Shown here in pieces: positions 7,036 through 13,845 of a stretch of 18,141 nt of DNA. Made by a program: the position numbers and the translations under genes. Source of the DNA: JAHEJV01 sp964653555 (GTDB taxonomy: Bacteria > Myxococcota_A > UBA9160 > SMWR01); NCBI GenBank assembly GCA_964653555.1, contig CAZZFT010000100.1:1-18141 (forward strand), written 5' to 3'. Each line of letters begins with the position of its first letter. Positions within the stretch are counted from its first letter, which is position 1. The notes beneath the pieces were generated by a model, which made no database searches, was not told where the DNA came from, and was given only the letters and a program-made list of their open reading frames with translations.

Positions 7036-8846
7036 TGCTCGGGCTCGCGGCCCTGGTACTCGCCCTCTACCTGGCGCCCTTCCTGCTGTGGGGACAGGAC
7101 GCCTACGTCCTGATCCACGACAATCTGGACTCGAACTTCGTCTACTACCGGATCCTGGCCTCGAGCGGGCTCGTGCTGGCGCCGGGCGACACGGCGATTC
7201 CGAACATGCTCGGCGGGATTCCACGAGGCCTGTTCCCTTCCGAGTTCGACGTGCAGCTGTGGCTGTACCTGGGCTTCGAGCCGTTCACCGCCTACGCCCT
7301 GAATCAGGCCCTGATGCGCGCGGTGGCGCTGGTGGGGATGTACCTCCTGCTCCGGGACCACGTGCTGCCACGCGAGCAGCCGGGCCGCGAGACGATCTGC
7401 GCCGCCGCCGCGCTCTCCTTCGCGTTGCTCCCCTTCTGGCCGAGCGGGGGCCTCAGTATCGCGGGCCAGCCGCTCCTCCTGCACGCCTTCCTGCAGATCC
7501 GCCGCAGCGGGGGCCGCGCCATCGACTGGGCGGTCGTGCTGCTCGTGCCCTTCTACTGCTATCTGGTCTTCGCCTCCGTCTTCGTGCTGGCGGCGCTCGG
7601 CCTGTTCGCGCTGGCGGACGCGGTGCGGGAGCGCCGGATCCACCGACGGCTGTGGCTGGCGATCTCCCTACACACCGGCGTCCACGTGCTCGTGAACTAC
7701 CGGCTGTTCCTCTCCATGGTCGTCGGCTCGGACTTCGTCTCGCACCGCACCGAGTTCGCCCTCGACTCGAAGACCTTGCCGGCCGCGCTCTCCACCGTCC
7801 GCCGGCTGCTGCTGGACGGCCAGTACCACGCTGCACCCGGCCAGGCCCCGGTGATGATCGTGTGTGCGCTGCTCGCCGGGGTCCTCGGCTGGAAGCGCCG
7901 GGAGCTGCGGCGGCCCTTCGCCGCCTGCGCCCTCGCGATCGCGGGGATCTCGGTCTTCAGCGGCCTCTACTCCTGGGAGGCGGTCGCTCCGCTGCGCCGG
8001 CTCCTGTCCCTGGGCGTGGGCTTTGCCGCCGACCGCGTCTACACCCTGCTCCCGATCCTGTGGGGCGTGGTCTTCGCCCTCTCCCTCGCCGTCCTGTGGA
8101 GCGCCCTGCCCCGGGGCCGGGCCGTGGTGGGCGCGTTGGCGTCGCTGCAGGCGCTGGCGATGTTCCTGCAGAGCGACCTGGTGGAAGAGATGCAGGGCGC
8201 CCGCATCAGCTTCCGCGCGTTCTACGCCGAGGACCAGTTCGCACAGATCCGGCGCGAGATCGGCCGCCCCCTCGAGAGCTACCGCGTGGTGAGTATCGGT
8301 CTGCATCCCGCGGTGGCGCTCTACAACGGCTTCTACACCGCCGACGGCTACTACCCCAACTATCCCCTCGCCTACAAGAAGGCACTGCGCGCGCTGATGC
8401 GGGAGGAGCTCGCGAAGGATCCGGCGCTCGCTCACTACTACGACGGCTGGGGGAGCCGCGCCTACGTGTTCTCCGCCGAGCTCGGCCGCCACTACCTCTT
8501 CGACGTCCACAGCTCCGGAGCGATCCGCGACTTGCGGCTCGATCCCGCCTCGATGCGCGCGCTCGGCGTCGACTACGTGCTGTCGGCCGTGCCGATCGAG
8601 GCACCCGAGCGCTCGGGACTGGTCTTCCGCCGCCGCTTCACCCATCCCGACTCGGCCTGGCGGATCGATCTCTACGAACGCGTTCCCGGACCGGGCACCG
8701 AAACCGCGTATACTGCGGCCCCATGGAGCCCCATCTCCCGCCGGTCGGGCGCGAGCCCTCGGAATCGGTCTGGAACGTCGCCAACGTCGTCTACGGACTC
8801 CACACCTTCGCCATCGTCGTCGGCATCGCCGGCTCGGCGACGGTGA
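7035..8846 (+). CDS. YkoS-like (DUF6044) multi-spanning membrane protein, candidate GT-C glycosyltransferase
   Basis: A 603-residue protein with about ten hydrophobic segments (near 2-19, 86-106, 120-136, 139-155, 164-195, 207-230, 272-286, 294-311, 337-357 and 363-379), then a soluble, probably extracytoplasmic, domain of about 170 residues. After the first span comes IHDNLDSNFVYY (27-38), an acidic loop where GT-C enzymes keep their catalytic aspartate. PFWPSGGLSIAG (133-144) and YNGFYTADGYYPNYPLAYKK (430-449) resemble what I recall of Bacillus YkoS, which is paired with the GT2 enzyme YkoT. Such proteins are thought to transfer the sugar from the lipid carrier outside the cytoplasmic membrane. 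GTG 7035 overlaps the wecE stop and follows GGAGG (7026-7030). Odd: the frame runs 124 bases into the next gene, and the last 40 residues are Ser/Pro/Arg-rich and not family-like, so a 3' frameshift or a recently lost stop is possible. Confidence 0.78.
   Translation: MLGLAALVLALYLAPFLLWGQDAYVLIHDNLDSNFVYYRILASSGLVLAPGDTAIPNMLGGIPRGLFPSEFDVQLWLYLGFEPFTAYALNQALMRAVALVGMYLLLRDHVLPREQPGRETICAAAALSFALLPFWPSGGLSIAGQPLLLHAFLQIRRSGGRAIDWAVVLLVPFYCYLVFASVFVLAALGLFALADAVRERRIHRRLWLAISLHTGVHVLVNYRLFLSMVVGSDFVSHRTEFALDSKTLPAALSTVRRLLLDGQYHAAPGQAPVMIVCALLAGVLGWKRRELRRPFAACALAIAGISVFSGLYSWEAVAPLRRLLSLGVGFAADRVYTLLPILWGVVFALSLAVLWSALPRGRAVVGALASLQALAMFLQSDLVEEMQGARISFRAFYAEDQFAQIRREIGRPLESYRVVSIGLHPAVALYNGFYTADGYYPNYPLAYKKALRALMREELAKDPALAHYYDGWGSRAYVFSAELGRHYLFDVHSSGAIRDLRLDPASMRALGVDYVLSAVPIEAPERSGLVFRRRFTHPDSAWRIDLYERVPGPGTETAYTAAPWSPISRRSGASPRNRSGTSPTSSTDSTPSPSSSASPARRR
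8709..8714 (+). promoter_or_regulatory. Candidate -10 box (TATACT) for the DUF4870 gene
   Basis: TATACT is the clearest sigma70-like -10 hexamer in this GC-rich window and ends 8 bases before ATG 8723. A start of transcription about seven bases downstream would leave only one or two untranslated bases, so the transcript could be leaderless; no Shine-Dalgarno sequence is present. No good -35 box is visible at 16-18 bases. It lies inside the 3' end of the upstream reading frame. Confidence 0.4.
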
Positions 8847-9127
8847 TCGGAAGCTTCGTCGGCAGCGTCCCTTCGATCCTGGCCGTGATCCTCAACTACG
8901 CCAAGCGCGGCGACGCGCGCGGAACCTGGCTCGAGTCCCACTACAGCTGGCAGATCCGGACGTTCTGGTTCGCGATCCTGTGGGTGATCGTCGCCTTCGT
9001 CCTGACGATCACGCTGATCGGCATCCCGATCGCGGTGGTGATCCTGGTCGCGATCACCGCCTGGCTCGTCTACCGGATCGGCCGCGGCTGGCTGCGCCTC
9101 CGCGACCGAAGGCCGATGTACGTGTGA
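8723..9127 (+). CDS. DUF4870-family small membrane protein
   Basis: A 134-residue protein with three to four hydrophobic segments: VVYGLHTFAIVVGIAGSATV, VPSILAVILNYA, then after a short loop FWFAILWVIVAFVLTITLIG and IPIAVVILVAITAWLVYRI. The central signature NYAKRGDARGTWLESHYSWQIRTFWF and the ending YRIGRGWLRLRDRRPMY are characteristic of the DUF4870 group common in proteobacteria. Function is unknown; it acts in the inner membrane. ATG 8723 fits the family start, but it has no ribosome site and overlaps the upstream YkoS-like frame by 124 bases. A TATACT box just upstream suggests its own promoter. It need not belong to the sugar cluster, because family members occur in many contexts. Confidence 0.82.
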   Translation: MEPHLPPVGREPSESVWNVANVVYGLHTFAIVVGIAGSATVIGSFVGSVPSILAVILNYAKRGDARGTWLESHYSWQIRTFWFAILWVIVAFVLTITLIGIPIAVVILVAITAWLVYRIGRGWLRLRDRRPMYV

Positions 9128-9143
9128 GCGCGGCGCGCCGCGC

Positions 9144-9920
9144 TCAGGGCGCGCTCGTCTCCTCCACGGCGTAGAGCACCAGGGGCTCGGCGACCCCCTT
9201 CACCGGCGTCGCGGGAAGCGGCTTCAGCACCACGCGCGGGTCGAGCCGCTCCCGCAGCGACTCGGTGAGCAGGATCCCGGTGCCGAGCGTCCGGGTGAGA
9301 TCCTGGACCCGTGCGGCCAAGTTGACGGTGGGGCCGACGAAGGCGAACTGCTTCAGATCGGCGCTTCCCACCAGCCCGGCCACGCCGCTGCCGCGGTGCA
9401 GCCCGATCCCCACCCCGAGCTCGGGCAACCCCTCGGCCGCGAGCGTGCGGTTGTAGTCGGCGAGCGAGGCGCGCATCGCCAGTGCGGCGCGCACCGCGTC
9501 GTCGACCTGCCAGGGATTGGGCGCGTGAACGCCGAAGAAGGCGAGAATCCCATCGCCGACGAAGGTGGAGACGTGGCCGCGGTGCTCCGCGATCGCGTCG
9601 CTCATGCGCTCGAAATATCCATTGAGGATGCGCACGAGCACGGTGGGTTCGACGCGCTCGGCCAGCTCGGTGAAGCCCACCAGGTCGGCGAACAGCACCG
9701 TCGCCTCCTTCTTCTCGCCGCGATCGCTGAGCCCCTCGGCGATCACCCGTTCGATCACCTCGTCGGGTGCGAAGCGCGAGAACGCGAGCTGCAGGTTCTG
9801 CAGCTCGCGCGAGGCCAGCTCGAGCCGTCCGCGCAGGCGCAGCACCTCCTTGCGCGCGTGCCACCAGAAGGCCCCGCCGAGGCACGCCACCGCGGCGGCG
9901 ACGGCGAGGACGAGGCCCAT
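9144..9920 (-). CDS. Membrane-anchored class III adenylate/guanylate cyclase
   Basis: A 258-residue protein with one N-terminal membrane anchor (2-20), a short coiled-coil linker (24-48, heptad-like leucines) and a class III nucleotide cyclase catalytic domain (about 66-258). Metal-binding aspartates are D79 (LFADLVGFTE) and D123 (FVGDGILAFFG). The transition-state pair is N200 and R204 (VGPTVNLAARVQ). The two purine-selecting positions are not canonical: the usual lysine before the xxGD motif is Thr119, and the usual Asp/Thr before xxGxxVN is Ala193. It should make a cyclic nucleotide if active as a dimer, but substrate choice is uncertain. ATG 9920 shares one base with the stop of the AhpD-like gene (TGATG), so the two are translated together. 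No periplasmic sensor domain is present. Confidence 0.88.
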   Translation of the reverse strand: MGLVLAVAAAVACLGGAFWWHARKEVLRLRGRLELASRELQNLQLAFSRFAPDEVIERVIAEGLSDRGEKKEATVLFADLVGFTELAERVEPTVLVRILNGYFERMSDAIAEHRGHVSTFVGDGILAFFGVHAPNPWQVDDAVRAALAMRASLADYNRTLAAEGLPELGVGIGLHRGSGVAGLVGSADLKQFAFVGPTVNLAARVQDLTRTLGTGILLTESLRERLDPRVVLKPLPATPVKGVAEPLVLYAVEETSAP

Positions 9921-11023
9921 CAGCAGCCGCCGATCACGGCGCCCATCCGACACACCAGGTTGGCGAGCGAGATCACTGCCACGACCTCGACCAGCTCCTC
10001 GCGCGTCAGCGCGTCGGCCACCTCGCGGGTGCGCCGCTGGATCGGGGCGGGCTGGCCGTACCTCACCGTGTCGCGCGCGAAGGGGAAGACGAGAGCCTCC
10101 AGCGGAGACAGGGACGGCGAGGAGAGATGAGCGACGACGAAGGAGGCCTCCTCCTCGGCCACGCCCTCGGCCGCGGCGAGTCGCAGCGCCTCCTGCTCGG
10201 AGTGCGTGCAGCCGAGGGCGCGCGCCACGATCGCGAACATCAGCGCCTTCGTGCGAGCCGGCACGACTGCCGAGGCGAAGGCGTCGCGCATCGCGGCTTG
10301 CAGCGAGATGGCCATCGGCAGCCCGTCGAAGGCGAGGACGACGGCGGCGAAGGGTCCGCGCGTCTGCTCCTCCCGCAGGGTCATGGGCTCGGCGCTCCCG
10401 ATCAGCCTGCGCATCCAGGGTCCGATCACGGGCTGCGCCAGCACCGCCAACGGATGATGCGCGAGCATCTCCACACGCTGGGGCGGTAGCGCCAGGAGCG
10501 TCGACAGGCGGTTGAAGAACACGAACAGCCCGACGTGCGAGACGAGCTCCGCGACCGCGCTGGGGTCGAAGCCCGCGCCGCGCAGGGCCCTCAGATCGGA
10601 GGGTCCGACGAGCGGGTTCGAGCGCGACAACCGCCGGGTGAAATCGAGCGCCGCGCGCTCCTTCGGCTCCAGATCTCCGGTGTGGAGGAGCTGCTCGAGA
10701 CGCGCGATGTCGCGGTTCGGGTATCCCACCCCGCGCATCATCGCCCGGTGGACCGCATAGCAGTAGCGGCAGGAGTTGTCCTGACTGACCGCGAGGCCGA
10801 CCAGGTTGGCGAGACGCTGGGACATCTTCACGCGATGACGCAGGTCGTGGTTGAAGCGCGCCACCGCTGACGCCACCCATTCGGGAGACCCGAAGTAGGC
10901 GACGGTCGAGCCGACGAAGCCCGACTCGCGGCGGATCCGGCGCTCGAGCGCGCGGTCCGGCCGCGGCTCGATCAGGCACGCCTCCCACTCGAGGTCGCGC
11001 ATCGCGAGCTCGCGGGTGCTCAT
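9920..11023 (-). CDS. Two-domain AhpD-like / carboxymuconolactone decarboxylase (CMD) family protein
   Basis: An all-alpha AhpD-like protein of 367 residues with two tandem CMD-type domains. The first carries the redox motif CRYCYAVH (CxxCxxxH; C85, C88, H92), which in AhpD gives alkylhydroperoxidase or disulfide-reductase activity. The second (about 215-360) has only GCTHSEQEAL at the matching place, with the CxxC pair lost, so it is probably structural. It ends in TGATG with the cyclase, forming a two-gene operon and suggesting a redox or peroxide link to cyclic-nucleotide signalling (inference). ATG 11023 has a close GGAG; it also overlaps the stop of a 16-codon upstream frame (11070-11020). 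An alternative start is the in-frame Met8. Confidence 0.85.
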   Translation of the reverse strand: MSTRELAMRDLEWEACLIEPRPDRALERRIRRESGFVGSTVAYFGSPEWVASAVARFNHDLRHRVKMSQRLANLVGLAVSQDNSCRYCYAVHRAMMRGVGYPNRDIARLEQLLHTGDLEPKERAALDFTRRLSRSNPLVGPSDLRALRGAGFDPSAVAELVSHVGLFVFFNRLSTLLALPPQRVEMLAHHPLAVLAQPVIGPWMRRLIGSAEPMTLREEQTRGPFAAVVLAFDGLPMAISLQAAMRDAFASAVVPARTKALMFAIVARALGCTHSEQEALRLAAAEGVAEEEASFVVAHLSSPSLSPLEALVFPFARDTVRYGQPAPIQRRTREVADALTREELVEVVAVISLANLVCRMGAVIGGC

Positions 11024-11070
11024 CGCTCCGCGGGAGGGAGCGCCGTCCGGCGGCTCGCGATGCGTCCCAT
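11020..11070 (-). CDS. Possible 16-residue upstream ORF overlapping the AhpD-like start
   Basis: On the minus strand, ATG 11070 opens a frame reading MGRIASRRTALPPAER, whose TGA overlaps the AhpD-like ATG as ATGA. A TATTCT hexamer (11082-11077) ends six bases before this ATG, so a transcript could start at or next to the ATG. This geometry would make the small frame a leaderless leader that couples translation into the main gene. It may equally be chance in GC-rich DNA. Confidence 0.25.
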   Translation of the reverse strand: MGRIASRRTALPPAER

Positions 11071-11105
11071 GGGCAGAGAATACTCCGGGCGGCGAACGAC
11101 GCCGC

Positions 11106-11111
11106 TAAGAT
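11106..11111 (+). promoter_or_regulatory. Candidate -10 element (TAAGAT) upstream of the symporter gene
   Basis: TAAGAT ends nine bases before ATG 11121, similar in geometry to TATACT before the DUF4870 gene. No good -35 box is seen, and the only ribosome-site-like bases are TGGAA. If used, the transcript would be nearly leaderless. The same 97-base divergent region holds TATTCT (11082-11077) for the minus strand. Confidence 0.25.
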
Positions 11112-11120
11112 CTGGAACCG

Positions 11121-12995
11121 ATGGGCGCCATCGACGCAGCCATCGTCGCCGTCTTCGTCCTCTACGCCCTGGGGTCCGGATTGCGGCACCGACGCGCCGC
11201 CTCGCGTGGTCTCGAGGACTACTTCCTCGCCGGTCGCACGCTCTCGGGCTGGCAGGCGGGGGCCAGCATGGCGGCCACGCAGTTCGCGGCGGACACGCCA
11301 CTGGTGGTGGCCGGGATCGTCGCGACGCGCGGCGTCTTCCCGCTCTGGCAGCTGTGGAGCTACGGCCTCGCCTTCCTCCTGCTGGGGTTCCTGTTCGCGC
11401 CCTGCTGGCGACGGGCGCAGGTGCTGACCGACGCCGAGCTGAGCGAGCTCCGCTACGGCGGGCGCGCAGCCGCCTGGCTTCGCGCGATGCGGGCGGTGCT
11501 GTACGGGACACTCTTCAACTGCGTCGTGCTCGCGATGGTGCTCTTCGCGAGCACGCTCTTCGCCGAGCAGTTCCTGCACTGGCACGCATGGCTTCCGCCG
11601 GACCTGTTTGCGCCCGTCCGTTCGCTGGTCGAGGTCGTGGGGGTCCCTCTCACCCGAAGCGTCGCGTCGAGCACGGACGTATGGACCGTTTCCACGGACA
11701 ACCTGATCTCGATCGCCCTCGTCACGGCGGTCACCCTCGCCTACTCCACCAGCGGCGGTCTGCGCAGCGTGGTCGCCACCGACGTCGTGCAGCTCGCGAT
11801 CATGCTCGTCGCCACGGCCTGCTTCACGGTGCTCGCCGTCCGCGCGGCGGGCCCCGACCTGACGTCCGCGCTACACGCGCGCTTCGACGCGGCGAGGAGC
11901 GACGTCCCGACCGCGAGGCAGCTGCTCGCGCTGGGGCCGATCGGCGCACGCGACGCATCCTGGGGGCTTGCGGCGGTGTTCGCGCTGCAGTGGCTCCTGC
12001 AGCGCAACGCCGACGGGACGGGCTATCTGGCCCAACGCGTGATGGCGTGCCGCAGCGACGTGGAGGCATGTCGGGCGGCGGTCGTCTTCTCCTACCTCCA
12101 GATCGTGCTGCGCAGTCTGCTGTGGGTGCCACTCGCGCTGGCGCTGCTGCTGCTCGTCCCTTCCGAGCCCGGGCTCCAAGGCGCCGATCTCGTGCTCGAC
12201 CGCGAGCGGAGCTTCGTGCGCGCGATGCCCGCGCTGCTTCCCGCGGGCCTGCTCGGCCTGATGCTCACCGGGATGTTCGCGGCGCTCGCCTCGACCGTCG
12301 ACACCCACCTCAACTGGGGCGCTTCCTACTGGGCGAACGATCTGTTCCGGGGTGTCGTTGCCGAGCGGTGGCTGGGGCGCGAGCCTTCCCAGCGGTCGCT
12401 CGTCCGGGTCGCGCGCTTCGCGAACGCGGCGCTTCTGGCCCTCTCCTTGCTGATCATGACCCAGCTCGACTCGGTCCAGTCGGCGTGGAAAGCGAGCCTC
12501 GTTCTCGGTGCGGGCATGGGACCGCCGATGATCCTGCGCTGGCTCTGGTGGCGAATGAACGCCTGGGGCGAGCTGGCCAGTCTCGCGATCTCCGCGCTGC
12601 TCGCACCGGTGGCGATCCTCGGCCTCGAGGGCGAGGCGCTGCGGATGGCGGTAGTCGCGATCGTCTCCGTGGGGGGCTGCGTCGCCGTCTCGCTCGCGAC
12701 CGCCCCCGAGGACGCCGAGCACCTGCAGCGTTTCTTCGAGAGGGTCCGGCCGCCGGGCTGGTGGGGCCCGGTGGCGAACGCCGCCGGCCGCGACCGGCAC
12801 GAACCCCTCCGCGCCCTCGGCGACGCGCTGCTCCGCACCGCCGCCGCAGCGGTCAGCCTCTTCGCGTGTCTGGTGGGGTTGCTGTGGCCGCTGCTCGGCG
12901 GCTCCGCGCTCGTCGCGGGCGCGATGCTGATCGCCGCCGCGCTCGCGGTCCCGTTCTGGAGTCCTCCGCTCCGCCGCAACGCCCGACGCGGCTGA
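11121..12995 (+). CDS. Sodium:solute symporter (SSF family)
   Basis: A 624-residue inner-membrane transporter of the SSF/LeuT-fold type, expected to import a solute with Na+. The diagnostic N-terminal block is EDYFLAGRTLSGWQAGASMAATQFAADTPL (32-61), where the unwound TM1 binds sodium. Further landmarks are LAYSTSGGLRSVVATDVVQL (GGLxxVxxTDxxQ) and MLTGMFAALASTVDTHLNWGASYWANDL, another sodium-site helix ending in the D(T/S)xLN-like pattern. I estimate 13 to 15 membrane spans. The C-terminal region has GWWGPV and two further spans, as in the larger SSF members. The substrate (sugar, amino acid or acid) cannot be told. It is a single gene, divergent from the AhpD-like/cyclase operon and convergent with the AsmA-like gene 51 bases away; no terminator hairpin with a T-run is visible there. 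Confidence 0.9.
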   Translation: MGAIDAAIVAVFVLYALGSGLRHRRAASRGLEDYFLAGRTLSGWQAGASMAATQFAADTPLVVAGIVATRGVFPLWQLWSYGLAFLLLGFLFAPCWRRAQVLTDAELSELRYGGRAAAWLRAMRAVLYGTLFNCVVLAMVLFASTLFAEQFLHWHAWLPPDLFAPVRSLVEVVGVPLTRSVASSTDVWTVSTDNLISIALVTAVTLAYSTSGGLRSVVATDVVQLAIMLVATACFTVLAVRAAGPDLTSALHARFDAARSDVPTARQLLALGPIGARDASWGLAAVFALQWLLQRNADGTGYLAQRVMACRSDVEACRAAVVFSYLQIVLRSLLWVPLALALLLLVPSEPGLQGADLVLDRERSFVRAMPALLPAGLLGLMLTGMFAALASTVDTHLNWGASYWANDLFRGVVAERWLGREPSQRSLVRVARFANAALLALSLLIMTQLDSVQSAWKASLVLGAGMGPPMILRWLWWRMNAWGELASLAISALLAPVAILGLEGEALRMAVVAIVSVGGCVAVSLATAPEDAEHLQRFFERVRPPGWWGPVANAAGRDRHEPLRALGDALLRTAAAAVSLFACLVGLLWPLLGGSALVAGAMLIAAALAVPFWSPPLRRNARRG

Positions 12996-13046
12996 GCGGC
13001 CGGCCTCGGGCAGTCGTCCGCAGAAGCCGCCGCCCTCGCCGCGCAC

Positions 13047-13757
13047 TCAGTCCAGAAGATCGCGGATCACCTTCCCCGCGGCCTCACCGGCCGCTCCCCC
13101 GAGCTCCTTCTCCACCCACCGCTGCGCCTCCCCGCTGGCGGCGACCGCGGCGACCTTGCGCAGCAGGAGCTGTGAGACCTTCTTCCCGATCTCCCCGCTC
13201 GTCCCCGAGATGCCGGAGGCGGTGAAGGCCGGCAGATCGAGTCGGTCGGTCTTCTCTTCGCCGGGGCGCGCGAGCACCACGCTGCCCCCGGTGAACTCCA
13301 GCTGGTCGATCTGGAACCTCTGCGACTGCGCCTTGCCGGATTCGGGGGCGGCCGGCTGGTCGGCCACGTGATCGAGGATGCGCTGGACGTTCGAGCTGCC
13401 GCGCTCGGTGAACTCGACCCGCGCCAGGGGATCCGCGATCCGCACCTGGGGCAGATGGATCGCCCCGCTCCCCAGCGAGTTCGCGTCGAGGGCGAGGTGC
13501 ACTTCGTCCAGCCGGAACGCGTCCTCGCTCGAGAAGCCTTCCGGATTGCCCACGCGGACGTCGCGGACCGTGCCCGTGCCTTCGCGGAGCGAGATCTCCA
13601 CCGAGCCGACCGATACGGGAACCCCGAGCAGACGCGTTCCCTCGCTCTCGATCGTCCGCGCGACGATCGCGTCGAGCGAGAGCAACAGATATGCCACCCC
13701 GGCGGCCGCGAGGACCAGCAGGACCAGCACGCCGCCAACGATCCAGCGTCGCGTCAT
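13047..13757 (-). CDS. Small AsmA-like / DUF748-type envelope protein
   Basis: A 236-residue protein with an N-terminal membrane anchor (about 5-27, following MTRRW). A beta-rich segment then resembles the start of AsmA-type proteins: LGVPVSVGSVEISLREGTGTVRDVRVGNPEGF, repeated strands such as EVHLALDANSL and IHLPQVRIADP, and later IDQLEFTGGSVVL. The C-terminus (about 175-236) is helical and Ala/Glu/Lys-rich. AsmA-like proteins form beta-grooves linked to phospholipid transport or outer-membrane assembly; full-length members have 600 or more residues, so this is a short version. ATG 13757 is chosen over TTG 13772 because GGAGGG lies seven bases before it, and the TTG sits inside that site. It follows glmS by 88 bases on the same strand and may be cotranscribed. 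Function is unknown. Confidence 0.7.
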   Translation of the reverse strand: MTRRWIVGGVLVLLVLAAAGVAYLLLSLDAIVARTIESEGTRLLGVPVSVGSVEISLREGTGTVRDVRVGNPEGFSSEDAFRLDEVHLALDANSLGSGAIHLPQVRIADPLARVEFTERGSSNVQRILDHVADQPAAPESGKAQSQRFQIDQLEFTGGSVVLARPGEEKTDRLDLPAFTASGISGTSGEIGKKVSQLLLRKVAAVAASGEAQRWVEKELGGAAGEAAGKVIRDLLD

Positions 13758-13845
13758 CGTTCGACCCTCCAACCGTGCCCCCGGGGGCGAGCAGCCGAGA
13801 GGATAGTCGACGAGGACGCGCGCGACCGCCGGGCCGCCGCAGTCC

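Noticed and set aside
9922..11585. N-terminal extension joining upstream frame to the cyclase (813 codons)
   Set aside because: The region overlaps the AhpD-like gene in another frame and is low-complexity. The cyclase has its own ATG at 9920 with a membrane anchor.
12996..13046. Intrinsic terminator between symporter and AsmA-like gene
   Set aside because: Only long-loop, weak GCGGC/GCCGC pairing and no T-run in either direction.
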